Source: Oryza sativa Japonica Group
Taxonomy: Eukaryota > Streptophyta > Magnoliopsida > Poales > Poaceae
Length of the DNA: 64,000 bases
Direction of reading: 5' to 3'
Assembly: GCF_034140825.1 (NCBI RefSeq)
Contig: NC_089041.1
Coordinates: 692,001 to 756,000 of the forward strand
The notes under the pieces were generated by a model that made no database searches, was not told the DNA's origin, and saw only the letters and a program-made list of their open reading frames with translations. Each line of letters opens with the position of its first letter. Position 1 is the stretch's first letter. This document shows, in pieces, positions 1 to 11,799 of this stretch. The position numbers and the translations under genes were made by a program.

Positions 1-129
1 ATAGCCAGAGTCACACCCTTTTGACAATGATCTTGCAACAATATATACATTTTTATAATATAATAGAAATAAATTACATCTCCGATATTTATCATAAGAC
101 ACACGGTCATAAGTTTGTTAAATATATAA

Positions 130-294
130 GATTTTTTTCCGGTCCAACAAAAAATATCTCACGGTATCAAATCGTTTCCGATTGATGGATCTAACACTGC
201 TCATCCTGCCTAGCTAGATCTAACGATTAAATACGATTTAGTACCGTGAGGGACCAGTAACTTTGAGATATTTTTTACTGGACCGAAGTAAATC
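130..294. mobile_element. Palindromic MITE, copy 1
   Basis: The two ends are inverted copies of each other over about 50 bases. The left arm reads CCGGTCCAACAAAAAATATC and the right arm, read on the other strand, reads CGGTCCAGTAAAAAATATC. The centre holds the paired motif AAATCGTTTCC / AAATCGTATTT. A second member of the same family lies at 3,623-3,782. No transposase is present, so this is a non-autonomous element. I could not fix the superfamily because no clean target duplication is visible. Confidence 0.75.
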
Positions 295-299
295 TCTAA

Positions 300-3200
300 A
301 TATATACATAGAGATATATAGCTATTCTCGGCTCTTTTATAATGTAGAGTAAAGTATAAAAGGCTATTTTTTGTTTACATCTGCATGTAAATTAGGTGAA
401 ATATATTTGTCACACAATAATATATTACCCCTCTGCTAGAATTAATATAGAGTACTTTTCTTTATCTTATATTTCTTAGGGCAAAATGAGCTTTTGTTAT
501 ATTAAAGCAGGATTGCAATCTTTGTGCAAAATCTCAGCTAGGTCTGATGTGGGCTTCTTGCCACACGTACGCACTTAATAAAACCCATAATCGAAGCAGC
601 GATACTTGCTTGTCACTTGTATCATGAGTTGTCATTACGATGATCGACTTACGAAGTTACGTTTTGTTTGGCATAATTTCACATTCGGTTTCTGTAGTTG
701 GGTATTTTTAATTGAAGAAATCCACGTATATGGATATGTTGATAATATTTGGATGGAGCACTTTATTTCTATTTAAGGTAAAATAAAGAATTTTAAGCCG
801 CTTTAATTTAAATTGCAAAGCTCAAATTGAACGTGGGATTTGAGATTAAAACCGTGTCAACTAGGTTGTAATATCAAAGATATAAAAGGGCCCCGTTAAT
901 TAAGCCCCTTAATCTCAGCAACAATGGCAGATCTCCGATCTTAGGCCGCTTGAGGAAGCCCATTAGTTAACTGATTATGTTTGCGGTGGCTCATGAGATT
1001 GTTTTCAGCCTACCACAAGGTCCACATTCATCTTTCAAAAAAAAAAAAAAACAAGGTCCACATTCCACACAGTTTTTGTGGCTGTCGCATTTAAACACAA
1101 ATCTCAGCATCAAGCATCTAGACCAAGTTGTTGGATTCAGCTTAATAAGGAAGTGTTCCCTCGGTCCAAAAATATGTTTTCTTTTCTTTTCTTAAAACAC
1201 AATACAAATACAGACACCCACAACGCACGCATACTCACCCTGTAACATGTTCTTTTCACATTCCATACAAATTTTGTGACTGCCTCATCTTTATCACAAA
1301 ACTCACCATAAAGCGTCTAAACCAAGTTATCGGATTCAATTTAGGGAGTTAGTACTCCCTCTCTGTATCTCTAAATATAGTAACTTTATTTAAACTAGAA
1401 ATGTTGCCATATTTTAGAAATAAGGTAGTCCATTAGTTAGTGAAATTAAGGTGCCATTTTTCAAAACATGAAGAATAGATTCTTCTGTAGCACCACAGAA
1501 TACGAGATATATGCACAGAGCCAGTGGCGGATCTTGTCTTGTGATGGCGTTGGGATTTGGGCATTGGACATTTGGACATTGATTTCAGATGCTAATCATG
1601 TGATCACTACGTTAGTTGGCCACTAATTTAAAGATTTTTGGTGAGAAGATTTGTTGATCGACCTAATTGTCTAACACTAAAGCAAAGGCACAATCGGACC
1701 AAAAAAATAATAGAAATAAGAGCAAACACATCTATATAATCATTGTTGCGAAAATTATTTCACTGATAAAAATATTACATGACAAATTTAGTACTATTAT
1801 AGTTCTCCATTTTATTTAGTGCCATGCATAGTAAGTACAATTGTAGTATAGTTTGTGTATATATAAAAAACAATTCACTAATTGAAAGTACGTTTGTAGT
1901 ATAGTTTTGTACAATTCCTTTCACTAATTGAAAGTACAATACTCTTCATCCCAGTAATATATAAATTCGTCATAGCTAAATTTTAATGTTAAGTCTGGCA
2001 CTGCACAGAGACAGAGCTGGCAAAGTTGTCTTGACACGTTCTTTCCACATTCCAGACAAATTTAATTAAGCATCAAAACTCTCCTTACCTTAAATATAGC
2101 AACATTTCTAGTGCAAATTAAACATGAAAGTTACCGTATTTTGGAACGAGGACGTCTAGACCGTCAATGAAATTAAGGTGACATCTTTGAAAATTGAAAA
2201 TATGAAGAACTTTGCAGCACCACAGAATATATGCACAGAGCTGATAAAAGTTGTAGTAAGAATATATGCACATATTATCTTTTTAAGAGACGATATAGTA
2301 TAAATGCAGACGCACACTACTTGAAGTTAGTACCATGCACACGTGAGACATGTGGGCATAATTTGGCTGATTGCTTCAATTACTAGAACATTAGCGTGCT
2401 GGTTGGCACGCTTTCCTTATAGCCCGATACATTGTTCAGTGTGTGTTTGAAACATGAAAATTTTATAAGATATTTTAGCAGTTAGTTCAACTTTCATGTT
2501 CCATTAAATATTGTATTCTCTTGCATATCATTCTGAGCATAATCTCCTGTAATGTTAATTTGGGATTGTGTGTTCTCTACGTTTCCGGTGGACGATTAAT
2601 TATAAATGTTGAGTTTCTAATAATTTCTTGATATAATTAAATACTATTAAGTATTAAAAAAGTAGAAAGTAGGTGGAGTTAAATATTAGACGGACTCTAA
2701 AAAAAATATTAGAAGATTAATAAGTTTTCTTAAAAAAGGACTGATTGTAGGAAAAAAAAAGTTATGGGAAAATTGTAAGCTTACAAAGCTTGCTCTCGAT
2801 GATCTATAATACTCGATCCAACTCCTAAATGCTAGAAGCAGAATTTGAAATTAAGTTTTGGCCTATGGGCGGTCTTTGTGTTCACTCCACCCCTCATTTT
2901 TCTAGGTCACTACAGTCTGCTCCTTTCTCTTTTTAAGTAAAAGCAGCAAAAACTTTGTTGGGCTTGAGCTACAGAAAAGCTGAAAAGCCCTGCCAAATTG
3001 ATCAGTACGTGTCGTAACACTCACCTCTTATTTAATTTTCTTCATGTCTTACTTCTAACCATTCTGTCATTTTCCAACCATATTTTATTTAATAAGGGGT
3101 ATTGTAGTTTTTTCACTCCATACTTGATCTCCCTAAGAAAAAGGGCAGGAATATTTTATACTTTTGGAGAAAGTACAATTGATTCGCAAGATATGATGAT

Positions 3201-3620
3201 AACAGGAAACAGAAAAACGGAGGAATTGAAATGGTCGATTGGCTTGGTGCTACACAGTGATACGGTAGCCGAGGAGCATGTAGCTCTTTTTTTTTATTTT
3301 CCTTTTTTAATAACTCTAAGTTTTCTTCTATCGGATATTTGAATGCATCTAGGAGTGATGTTGCTGCAAAGGGCTATAATCTAGATATATAAATTTGGAT
3401 CTAGATACTTTAACTGGACTTATTTTAAATTATGATTTTTATTTGATTGGTTCTAGAAGTCTCTATGTTTATTGCAAGTGATGTACAGTTTAGAAGCTAA
3501 TCTGGAAGCTTGCTTAACTTTTTTTTTCTACCGCATTTATCTGAATATTTAGCTGTGACAAGTGGACCAATAGGCACACATGGAATGTAGATTAGGCGTA
3601 CATGGGAGCTTAGTACTCCT
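300..3620. other. AT-rich intergenic DNA, no supported gene
   Basis: No convincing coding region was seen. The stretch has short decayed Stowaway-like pieces (CTCCCTC motifs near 1,355-1,370). It also has two diverged copies of one block: the passages on CACATTCCACACAGTTTTTGTG and CACATTCCATACAAATTTTGTG near 1,060 and 1,258, with related sequence near 2,046. A 114-codon open frame at 2,998-3,342 is AT-rich and shows no domain. Confidence 0.5.
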
Positions 3621-3622
3621 AG

Positions 3623-3782
3623 GATTTGCTCTGGTCCAACAAAAAGTATCTCGAAGTATCGGTATCTCATGTTATCAAATCGTTTCCGATCGTTAGATCT
3701 AGCTAGGTTGGACAATCAGAAACGATTTGATATCGTGAGGTACCGGTACGTTGAGTTACTTCCTGTTGGACGGAAGCAAATC
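3623..3782. mobile_element. Palindromic MITE, copy 2, in the FMO promoter
   Basis: This is the same family as the element at 130-294, with inverted arms GGTCCAACAAAAAGTATCTC (left) and GTCCAACAGGAAGTAACTC (right, other strand). It also shares the internal AAATCGTTTCCGATCGTTAG and AGAAACGATTTGATATCG blocks. Its right end lies four bases from the TATA box of the FMO gene and about 70 bases from the ATG. It therefore forms the proximal promoter of that gene. Confidence 0.8.
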
Positions 3783-3785
3783 TCT

Positions 3786-3792
3786 TATATAA
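3786..3792 (+). promoter_or_regulatory. TATA box of the FMO gene
   Basis: TATATAA lies 63 bases before the ATG at 3,855, directly beside the right end of the upstream MITE. The spacing leaves a short 5' leader of roughly 30-40 bases, which is normal for a plant TATA promoter. The transcription start is inferred, not seen. Confidence 0.6.
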
Positions 3793-3854
3793 GCTAGCTA
3801 CTCCAACTCCAAGCTCATTACTGTGTCTCGCTTGCTCTCGTCGACAAGGAGAAG

Positions 3855-5606
3855 ATGGTGTCCAACCACGACGACGGCAAGCCACCGGCGAAGTGGAAGA
3901 AGGTGTGCGTCGTCGGGGCGGGCATGGCCGGCCTTGCGGCGGCGCGGGAGCTGCGCCGGGAGGGCCACGCCGTGACGGTGCTTGAGCAGGCCGGCGACGT
4001 GGGCGGGCAGTGGCTGTACGACCCGCGCACCGACGACCCGCTCGGCGCGTCCCCGGCGCCGGTGCGCGTGCACAGCAGCATGTACGCGTCGCTCCGCCTC
4101 ATCAGCCCCCGCGAGGCCATGGGCTTCACCGACTTCCCCTTCCTCCCCGTCGACGGCGCCGGCGGCGGCGGCCGCGACCCGCGCCGCTTCCCCGGCCACC
4201 GCGAGGTGCTCCTCTACCTCAAGGACTTCTGCGACGCGTTCGGCCTCATGGACGCCGTCCGCCTCAGCCTCAACACCAGGGTCCTCCGCGTCGCCATGGC
4301 GCCTCCTCAATGTCGCGCCCCCGCCGTCGCCGGCGGCGAGCGGAAATGGGTGGTCAGGTCCGTACGCGTCGGCGAGCGCGACGACACGGGTGTTCAGGAA
4401 GAGGTGTTCGACGCCGTCGTGGTCGCCACCGGGCACTACTCGCAGCCCAGCGTGCCAACCATCAAAGGAATGGAGGCGTGGAGGCGGCGGCAGCTGCACA
4501 GCCACTCGTACCGGCTGCCGGAGCCGTTCCGCGACGAGGTGCTCACGGCCACACATTTCTAATCACCTTGGATGCTCGCTCTGCCGCCACCAACCATGTC
4601 AGTAATGGTAACCTTGTATTGTCTTGTGTGCTCCATGTCTGCATCTGCGTGAAGGTGGTTGTCATGGTGGGCTGCGGCGACAGCGGCAAGGACATCGCGC
4701 TGGACCTCATCAGCGTCGCCAAGGAGGTGCACCTCACGGACAAGTCGACGGAGGAGGCCACGACGCCGGCGATGTCCAAGCTGCTCGCCAAGTACGCCAA
4801 CCTCCACCTGAGGCCACGGGTCGAACACCTGTGCGAGGACGGGACGGTGGTGTTCGTCGACGGCTCGCGCGTCGTCGCCGACACCGTCATGTACTGCACC
4901 GGGTACGTCTACTCGTTCCCGTTCCTGGACACGGACGGGGTGGTCACCGTCGACGACAACCGCGTCGGGCCGCTGTTCGAGCACGTGTTCCCGCCGGCGC
5001 TGGCGCCGTCGCTGTCGTTCGTCGGCGTCCCGAGGAAGGTGCCGGCGCCATGGTTCTTCGAGGCGCAGGGGAAGTGGGTGGCGCAGGTGCTGTCCGGGAG
5101 GAGGACGCTGCCGCCGGTGGAGGAGATGCTGCGCGCCGTCGACGAGCACTACCGCGCCAGGGCGGCCGCCGGCGTGCCGGTCAAGTACACGCACGAGCTC
5201 GGCGGCATCGAGCCTCAGGTACACAGAAGCTAATATAAAACGGATCTCGAATTGTTCTTGATCGATGATTAATCTTGTTTAATTTGTTGAATGATTGATT
5301 TGGCGCGCCATGGATGAGCAGAAGTACATCGAGTTCGGGGAGAAGTATTGCGGGTTCCCGCGCTACGAGGATTGGAAGAGGGAGATGATCGTGTCCACCA
5401 TCAGTAGGAGGGATGACGACGACATGGAGACATTTCGCGACCGCGTCGACGACGACAGTGACCATGTCCGGCTCTGCCTCAAGAGCTGGCACTGCTCATC
5501 ACCTGCTCGACATCAAGCCTCTCTTGCTGTTTCTGCTGCTGATGGCCATCCTCCTCCTCCTCGTCTTGCACAGACGGCCAAGGCCATCGCTGCTGATGCT
5601 CTGTAG
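3855..5606 (+). CDS. Flavin-containing monooxygenase (FMO), GS-OX-like class
   Basis: There are three exons: 3,855-4,538, 4,655-5,218 and 5,322-5,606. All introns are phase 0 with GT-AG ends, giving about 510 residues, a usual length for plant FMOs. Exon 1 has the FAD-binding GxGxxG (VVGAGMAGLAAA, residues about 18-29) followed by VTVLEQAGDVGGQW. Exon 2 opens with the NADPH-binding GxGxSG (VVMVGCGDSGKD) and holds the late TGY motif (VMYCTGYVYSFPFLD). The FMO linker region before the second dinucleotide site reads RRRQLHSHSYRLPEPF. Such enzymes use NADPH, FAD and O2 to oxygenate nucleophilic S or N atoms. The substrate cannot be told from sequence, and GS-OX-like resemblance does not mean glucosinolate substrates in a grass. 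The last about 40 residues are Ala/Pro-rich and poorly conserved. Exon 1 is very GC-rich, as in grass genes. Confidence 0.9.
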
Positions 5607-5649
5607 CTCTCAAGTCTAAACGATTGGGGTGTATGGTTTTAATCCTAAG

Positions 5650-6440
5650 GTTCTGTGTTCAATCCTCAACACGCTTACAATTTCTTTTTAAAAACTCTCC
5701 CTCTAAATCTCCTTTTTTTTAAGTCTAAACTGAACATGTTCAGGTTCAGGTTCAGGTTCAGGCCATGGCTGAATTTGAGTCACCCAGATGATATAAAATA
5801 TCAGGCCATTAAGTTTTCAGGAAGAACATTGGCAGAGGATATACAAGAAATTTTGGCATCCCGTCAGTCATCACTGCTGATGAACAAGGCAGCATTGTAA
5901 GGTTTGGTCTCGCTTCTTCTTAAAACGGGGCATCTTCTTCTTATATACAAAACGTCGGCAACGGCCTGACCGTTCGAAAAAAATGCTCTCTAAAGGTAAA
6001 CAGCTAAACAGACGGGAAGTTGAGAAAGTATTTTATGAACCTAGATGCATGGCAAGTTTGCGTTCAGAGTTTCAGCATTTTGCTGGCTTTTTCATGGCTG
6101 CTAATCTGGTGAAAACATTAGATTAACTTTGTGCAGAAAGCTCAGTGAAAAACCTGAGCCTCCAGCCTATGTCACAAAGCTTTTCTGACCCAACAAAAAT
6201 CTCTAATATACTAAAATTATACTTCATTAGACAGTGTGTGCACTGCAGTATAAGACTTAGCTTGTGCAGATGTAAGACATCTGGTTCTGATTTCCCTCAC
6301 TGAACACAAAGTTGGCTGCTAATATAACCCAGGCACACGTACACAAAGAAAATAATTGGAACTCAATAATTTAATCCACCCTAATTATGTCTTAACCATA
6401 TAAAAAACTTTCAGAAACCAAAAGTATTTCTTCTCCAATG
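5650..6440. other. Intergenic region after the FMO gene
   Basis: It holds the presumed FMO 3' UTR and AT-rich intergenic DNA. A (GTTCAG)n-like short repeat, CAGGTTCAGGTTCAGGTTCAG, lies near 5,741-5,762. No gene was seen. The end at about 6,440 is probably the 3' UTR of the minus-strand gene that follows. Confidence 0.4.
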
Positions 6441-6447
6441 CATCAGA

Positions 6448-7114
6448 TTACTCGGAAGAAGAGGTAGACGACGTCGCGTCCGGCTCCGGCGCGGCGACGA
6501 CATGGACGGCGAGGCGGAAGGAGAGGTAGGCGTCGACGCAGGCGTACTGCACCTGCTCCTTGCTCAGCCTGCGCGCGTCCCACCTGCTCGTCCCGACCTT
6601 CCTCGGCTTCGTCGTCACCCCGTCCCACCCGAGGTGCTCCTCCGCCATGCGCTGCATCGACGTGTTCCCCATGCCGGCCAGCGACCGCAGCTCCACCGTG
6701 CGCGCCACCTCCAGCCCGTGCTGTTCCTCCAGCTTGCGGCAGTCGGACCGCACGCCGTAGCCGACGAACACGACGCGCTCGTCGGCCAGGAACCGCCGGA
6801 GCGCGGCGGGGACGGCGGCGTCGGCGTGCGCGAGCTGGAACACCAGGCACCGGTGCCCCGCGCACAGCTGCAGCGTGCCCGGCCGGATCGTGGCGCGGCG
6901 GAACGGCGGCGTCCACTGCACCCCCATGCCGACGGTGGCCACGCCGTCGGCGCGGAGGCGGGGGCCGAGGCGCCACCGCGTGGCGTGCACCCACCGGCGC
7001 GCCGCCCGCGTGCGCGGTCACCGTGGCGACCACCTGGCGGCCGCCGACGCGCACCACGTACTCGTCGTGCGTGCGGGTGGAGCGGTGGAGGCGAGTGGAC
7101 ACGGCGGTGACCAT
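6448..7114 (-). pseudogene. WRN/RNase D-like exonuclease-fold gene, array copy 1 (frameshifted)
   Basis: Read on the minus strand, the N-terminus starts MVTAVSTRLHRSTRTHDEYV and matches its three neighbours. The frame then changes near 7,010, where copy 2 has two more bases. The body continues in another frame from about 6,990 as a 180-residue stretch. That stretch holds VGMGVQWTPP, LCAGHRCLVFQLAHAD, FVGYGVRSDCRKL and YACVDAYLSFRL. These are the 3'-5' exonuclease-fold landmarks: the second-motif Asp and the Y-x3-D of the DEDDy type are kept. The first motif, normally D-x-E, reads MGVQW and has lost both acids. A shorter protein starting inside at 6,990 cannot be excluded. The GC-rich open frames on the plus strand here are shadows. 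Confidence 0.7.
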
Positions 7115-7199
7115 GATGGCGCGTCGCCGGCGTGTCGAGCAGGGAGACGGCAGCTTTCAAAGTTGAAATCACACACCGGATTGGATCCAAAATTCCGGG

Positions 7200-8400
7200 A
7201 AATTTACGGTTTCTGTGAAACGTCTATATAACTTGAAATTTGCAAAGACAATTATACATTTTCTCGGTGCGTGTTAAGGCACGATTACAACCCTATTTAA
7301 TTGCGATAAAATTAAATTAATTGTGACTAACTGACTATGATTATGTGTTGGTGCAATGTACGAATGTGTAACAAAGCTAACACTTGGCACTCTATTTTCT
7401 ATTTTCCATATATAAGACATACTTATACATACGATTGCCTTACAAAAGTCAGTTACATACTGACATTAGTACTTTATACATGACACATTTCTATGAACTT
7501 ATTAAAAATTAGTAAAAATATGGTACATTATGGTGTTCACGGACTATCATTAGGATGGCTATATATGTAGGGGATATGTAGAGATTGTTGCCTCAACATC
7601 AATACTGTTGTACCGTTTGAAATGCTGCTTTCTTCCCTTAATAAAACCGGCTGGCGTTTCCTTTTGCCGACATGGCAAAAAAAATTGCTATATATTTATC
7701 GATAAATTTTCTTCTAAAAATTTAAACACAGTGTAATTACATTATAATTTGCAAATAATACAATGTAATTTATATGTAACTTTCACATAATTTTAAACCA
7801 TTCGATTTGCTTTAAAATTTTTGCAAGGGAGATAGAAAAAAAAATCACAACACACACATGTGAGGGGATTCGGTCCTATTACCTCTGTTTCACGAAAATA
7901 ATGTCACCTAGGAATTTTAAAAGTTATATACAAGTTGCACTATATTTACATGCAAGTTACAAATATAATTGCATCACAATTGTAATACATTTACATATGT
8001 CAAATTATTTGTTAAAATTTGATGACAAATCTATAGCTAGTCCTAGAAAAAATTACAATTTCATAATACCAAGTCATTCACAATTACATCACATTATTTT
8101 CACTTACGTTTATCCACCAATACGAAGTGCAATGAATTAGCACGATTAATAGATAATACAATATACAAGCACACTGCACAACACAAGCGCAGACACAAAT
8201 TCTCAAACACAAATTATCACAGGTTGGGTGTACAAAAATTCATCTGCACCACTGCATCTAAATAAAAACATCTTTTCTTACATCTATCCACCAAAAGACG
8301 CTTGTATTATAGTACTCCGTACATAGTTTTTACCGAAAGCGATCGAGTAAATTTCTCTTGTAGTAAAAGTAAACTGCCCGTACGTACGTCTCACCGTCGT
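7200..8400. other. AT-rich spacer of the tandem array
   Basis: The start carries the promoter side of copy 1, and blocks like TTGGATCCAAAATTCC...GCGTGTTAAGGCACG recur upstream of copies 2 and 3. The 8,050-8,130 stretch (AATACCAAGTCATTCACAATTACATCA) recurs at 10,095-10,180. This shows that flanks were duplicated along with the genes. No other gene was seen. Confidence 0.55.
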
Positions 8401-8414
8401 CGCCGGCGTGGGCT

Positions 8415-9083
8415 TCAGATGTCGCCGGCGTCGAGGTGGACGCCGAGGTGGAAGGAGAGGCATGCGTCGACGCAGGCGTACTCCACCTGCCCCTTCGTCA
8501 ACCTCCGCGCGTGCCACCTGCTCGTCCCGACCCTCCGCGGCTTCCACACCCCGACCAACCCGAGGTGCTCCTCCGCCATGCGCTTCATCGACGCGTTGCC
8601 CATGCCGGCCACCAGCCGCCGCAGCTCCACCCCGCGCGCCACCTCCAGCCCGTGGTGCTCCTCCAGCTTGCGGCAGTCGTGGCGGACGTTGTGGGCGACG
8701 AAGGCGGCGCGCGCGTCGGCCATGAACCGCCGGAGCACGGCGGGGACGGCGCCGGCGCGCGCGAGCTAGAACACCAGGCACCGGTGCCCGACGCACAGCT
8801 GCAGCGTGCACGGCCGCCGCGCCGCCGCCGCCGGCGCGCGGAACGGCGGGGTCCACTGCACGCCCATGCCGACGGTGATCCCGTCGCCGGAGCGGAGGCG
8901 GCGGGCGTGGCGCCACAGCGTGGTGTGCACCCACCGGCGCGCCACGCCCGGGTGCGCGGTCACAGTGGCGAGAAGGCGGCGGCGGCGGCGGCGGTGGCTG
9001 CCGACGCGCACCACGTACTCGTCGTGCGCGCGCATGCAGCGGCGGAGGCGCGTGGACACGGTGGTGGTCTTGGCGGCGACCAT
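8415..9083 (-). pseudogene. WRN/RNase D-like exonuclease-fold gene, array copy 2 (one in-frame stop)
   Basis: The frame runs from MVAAKTTTVSTRLRRCMR at 9,083 to a stop at 8,415, about 222 codons. It is interrupted by a TAG at 8,766-8,768, exactly where copy 1 has CAG in LVFQLAHAD. A single C-to-T change on the coding strand explains it. The rest is well kept: VGMGVQWTPP, LCVGHRCLVF, FVAHNVRHDCRKL and YACVDACLSFHL. It also has an Arg run (SHRRRRRRLL) from a CGG/CGC repeat expansion near 8,980. As in the other copies, the first D-x-E motif is absent. The one-base lesion suggests recent loss, and the stop could be polymorphic between varieties. Confidence 0.75.
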
Positions 9084-9199
9084 GGCGCGGCGGCGCCGGT
9101 GTGCTTCTTGGCTTCTTCTTGGGGTTTCTTGGGAGACGACGTCGTTTATTTTAGCAATGGAAGCAGAAAATCTTTACCTTTTTATAACTATTGATTGAT

Positions 9200-10225
9200 T
9201 GACTTGCCACTTCCAATTTTCAAAACACAAACCTAATACAACCCAAAATTCCGTGAAATTTTTTCAAGTTTTCTAAGAAAGGGGAATATGAAAACCTTTC
9301 ACAGCACGCGGCCTTGAATTTGCAGAGTATATGTGTTAAGCCGTGTTAGTGTGTACTGTACGTGTAGTATTAGGTTTAGCCCCGTTTCTCGAGAAGATAA
9401 GAGACATCCCTATTTCAGTTTATGCATGTACTACCACACTGTTTTACTTTGTGATAACTTTTACTTATCACAAAACGGATACGATCCAAAATCCCAGAAA
9501 AATTTTCAACTTTCCTCATAGAAGGGGAGTTTTGCATCTTTTATAGAGTTGTAAACTAAGTATAAATAGGCTTGAATTTTGCAAAGAGAATAACAACTCA
9601 TCATGGTAGTATGTGTTAAGGCACGTATATGAATGCGTAAAACATTGTTTGCATATGTTCCAGTTTTTAAGTACTCCCTGCATCCTTTTGTTTAGGAAGT
9701 TTCTGACAGTGACATGTTTGACAAAATGAAAGAACATTTGAAATGACTTTTGGAAAATGATTTTCAGTGTATATACCAACGTCAAATATTAAAATATTTT
9801 TTTGAGTTGTATATCAGCGTCATACAAAAATGGAAGAAGGGAGACAATATTCCCCGTGCAAAAGGAAAAAAAAAACCTTGTAAGTATCAAAACACGATTC
9901 CAGATTATGGTGACATCATAAATTTAGAAGCTGGTACTCTAGTTACTTTGATTTTTATATCAAACGTAGTTATATACAAATAATGGTCTTACTATGATCT
10001 ATCACATTATACTTAAATCACACTCCACATTTATCAACTTAACAATTGTTGAATTTTTTTTAGATAATGTAGCAATTGGTGATACATGACACATCTAAAC
10101 ATTACAAATTTACAATACCAAGTCACCAACAATTACATCAAATTATTCTTCACTTACACTTACACTTATTTTACCACTAGAGTAGCAATTATTATTATTA
10201 ACTAAATCGGCATAGGTTTACTTGG
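9200..10225. other. AT-rich spacer with duplicated upstream blocks
   Basis: Two diverged copies of the array's upstream block are seen, at about 9,220-9,360 and 9,475-9,640. Both are marked by a CCAAAAT(T/C)CC core and a TGTGTTAAG(G/C)C core. A Stowaway-like end (GTACTCCCTGCATCC) lies at 9,672. The right part matches the 3' flank of copy 2. No gene was seen. Confidence 0.5.
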
Positions 10226-10253
10226 ATATCATATCACTTGGCCTTGTTCTGCT

Positions 10254-10997
10254 TCACGCCGAGTCGGAAGAAGAGGTCGACGGCGGCGCGGCGCCGACAT
10301 GGACGCCGAGGCGGTGGGAGAGGAAGGCGTCGACACACGCGTACTTCACCTGCTTCTTGGACAGCTTCGGCGCGTCCCACCTGCTCCTGCCCACCGCCGC
10401 CGGCTTCTTGATTCCGGCGAGCCCGAGGAGCTCCTCCGCCATGCGCGCCATGGACGAGCTGCCCATGCCGGTCACGGCGCGGAGCTCGCGCGTGCACGCC
10501 ACATGAAGGCCATGGTGAGCGGCCAGTTTCCGGCAGTCGGAGCGGATGCCGTAGCCCACGAACGCCGCCACGCCGCCGTCGGCGAGGAACCGCCGGAGCG
10601 CGGCGGGGAAGGCGTTGCCCTGAGCGACCTGGAAGACGAGGCACCGGCTGCCCACGCAGAGCTGCAGCGTGCCCGGCCGCGGCTCGGCGCCGCCGGCGAG
10701 CGCGCGGGACGGCGGCGTCCACTGCACCCCCATTGCGACGGTGAGCCCGGCGCCGGAGCGGAGGCGGCGGCCGTGGCGCCACCGCGTGGAGAACACCCAC
10801 CGGCGCGCCACGGCGGGGCGCGCGGTCACGGTGGCGACGACGCGGCTGGCGCCGACGCGCACGACGTAGGTGTCGTGCTTCGTCTCCGAGCGTCGGAGGC
10901 GCGCCGACACGGTGGTCTTCTGCCGGCGCGCGGCGGTTCTCGCCCTCTTGGCGGCCGTGTCGCCGGCCGGCGCGTCTCCCGGCCTCTTGCCGGCCAT
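10254..10997 (-). CDS. WRN/RNase D-like exonuclease-fold protein, array copy 3 (intact)
   Basis: A single open frame of 247 residues begins at the Met of MAGKRPGDAPAGDTAAKRAR. This start follows the array's shared N-terminus better than the longer upstream frame, which would add 44 residues of leader-like sequence. The basic N-terminus (KRPG, KRAR, ARRQK) could be a nuclear signal. The fold landmarks are VAMGVQWTPP (first motif, without Asp or Glu), LCVGSRCLVFQVAQ, FVGYGIRSDCRKL (second motif with Asp) and YACVDAFLSHRL (Y-x3-D). With two of four metal ligands missing, DEDDy nuclease activity is unlikely; a nucleic-acid-binding or other role is inference. The C-terminus is a short Ser tail. 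Similar single-exon exonuclease-like genes occur in plants. Confidence 0.8.
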   Translation of the reverse strand: MAGKRPGDAPAGDTAAKRARTAARRQKTTVSARLRRSETKHDTYVVRVGASRVVATVTARPAVARRWVFSTRWRHGRRLRSGAGLTVAMGVQWTPPSRALAGGAEPRPGTLQLCVGSRCLVFQVAQGNAFPAALRRFLADGGVAAFVGYGIRSDCRKLAAHHGLHVACTRELRAVTGMGSSSMARMAEELLGLAGIKKPAAVGRSRWDAPKLSKKQVKYACVDAFLSHRLGVHVGAAPPSTSSSDSA

Positions 10998-11149
10998 GGC
11001 GCGCGCGGCGAAGAGGACGCCAAGAGACGTCGCTTGGTTTCGCAGGCAGGCAACTGAACAAGAACGAGAACCAAACACACTGAAGAAGAAATGGTTAGAG
11101 ACAGAGTGTGTCACAAACTCACAATTCACACCACCATTATAAACTCCAT

Positions 11150-11790
11150 AATTACGTGTAAATAACTGGCGATAACTACCCCATTAACCCCACTACGCCC
11201 AGAATTATGCGGCGGTAAATTTGTTCGCCGGTTGCTGCATGCAAAACTACCACAAGGATTATCTATTAAAAAAAAAAAACTACCACAAGGATATCAATCA
11301 AACTGGAGTGGCTGCCAAAGAAAACAGGGTTGCCAGAACACCAGTTGCGTCTGTGATCACTGAATAGAAACAAGTGAAACAAATTGTGCTCATCATCACA
11401 GGTTCATAGCAGTTGGCCAATTCCAAATTAGTACTATCAAGCAAGCAATTTATATAGATATTAGCAGAATCAACATATGTTCATCCAACAAGAGTATGAA
11501 AATCTGGGACTGGCATATAAAACTCATCATCACAACTTCATATTACCACCAAGCAATCCCTGCAGCAGCATTGTATGTTTTTAGGCATCATATAAGAAGA
11601 AGGATCTGAAATCCAGTAGTAGCATATACTACAAGAAAGATTAAAGATGACATGAACAAAATTCACCTAAGAAGATAACCAAATTGGCCAAAGCCAAAAT
11701 CACCTCCATCACAAAACATAAGGAGCAGATATAAATCCTTCCTAACTAAAATCCCTTGCTTATCATCAGTATCAGCAATGAAATGTGGGT
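11150..11790. other. Intergenic, and 3' UTR of the next gene
   Basis: A short direct repeat (AACTACCACAAGGAT) flanks an A-run at 11,246-11,296. The part after about 11,500 is probably the 3' UTR of the gene ending at 11,800. No gene was seen. Confidence 0.4.
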
Positions 11791-11799
11791 AGAAAATAA

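Noticed and set aside
2998-3342. 114-codon open frame on the plus strand
   Set aside because: It is AT-rich with a biased Phe/Leu/Ser content, no domain and no promoter or splice signals. A chance frame is more likely.
4010-4540. Alternative frame start of a 407-codon ORF over the FMO gene
   Set aside because: The first half is Arg/Pro-rich and out of frame with the FAD-binding exon. Only the part from 4,655 is real coding sequence (exon 2).
6502-7110. Long plus-strand frames opposite the exonuclease-like genes (also 8,436-9,194, 10,299-11,057 and 12,436-13,362)
   Set aside because: They are antisense shadows of GC-rich codons, with only Arg/Ala/Gly-rich sequence. The minus-strand readings are conserved between the four copies and carry domain motifs.
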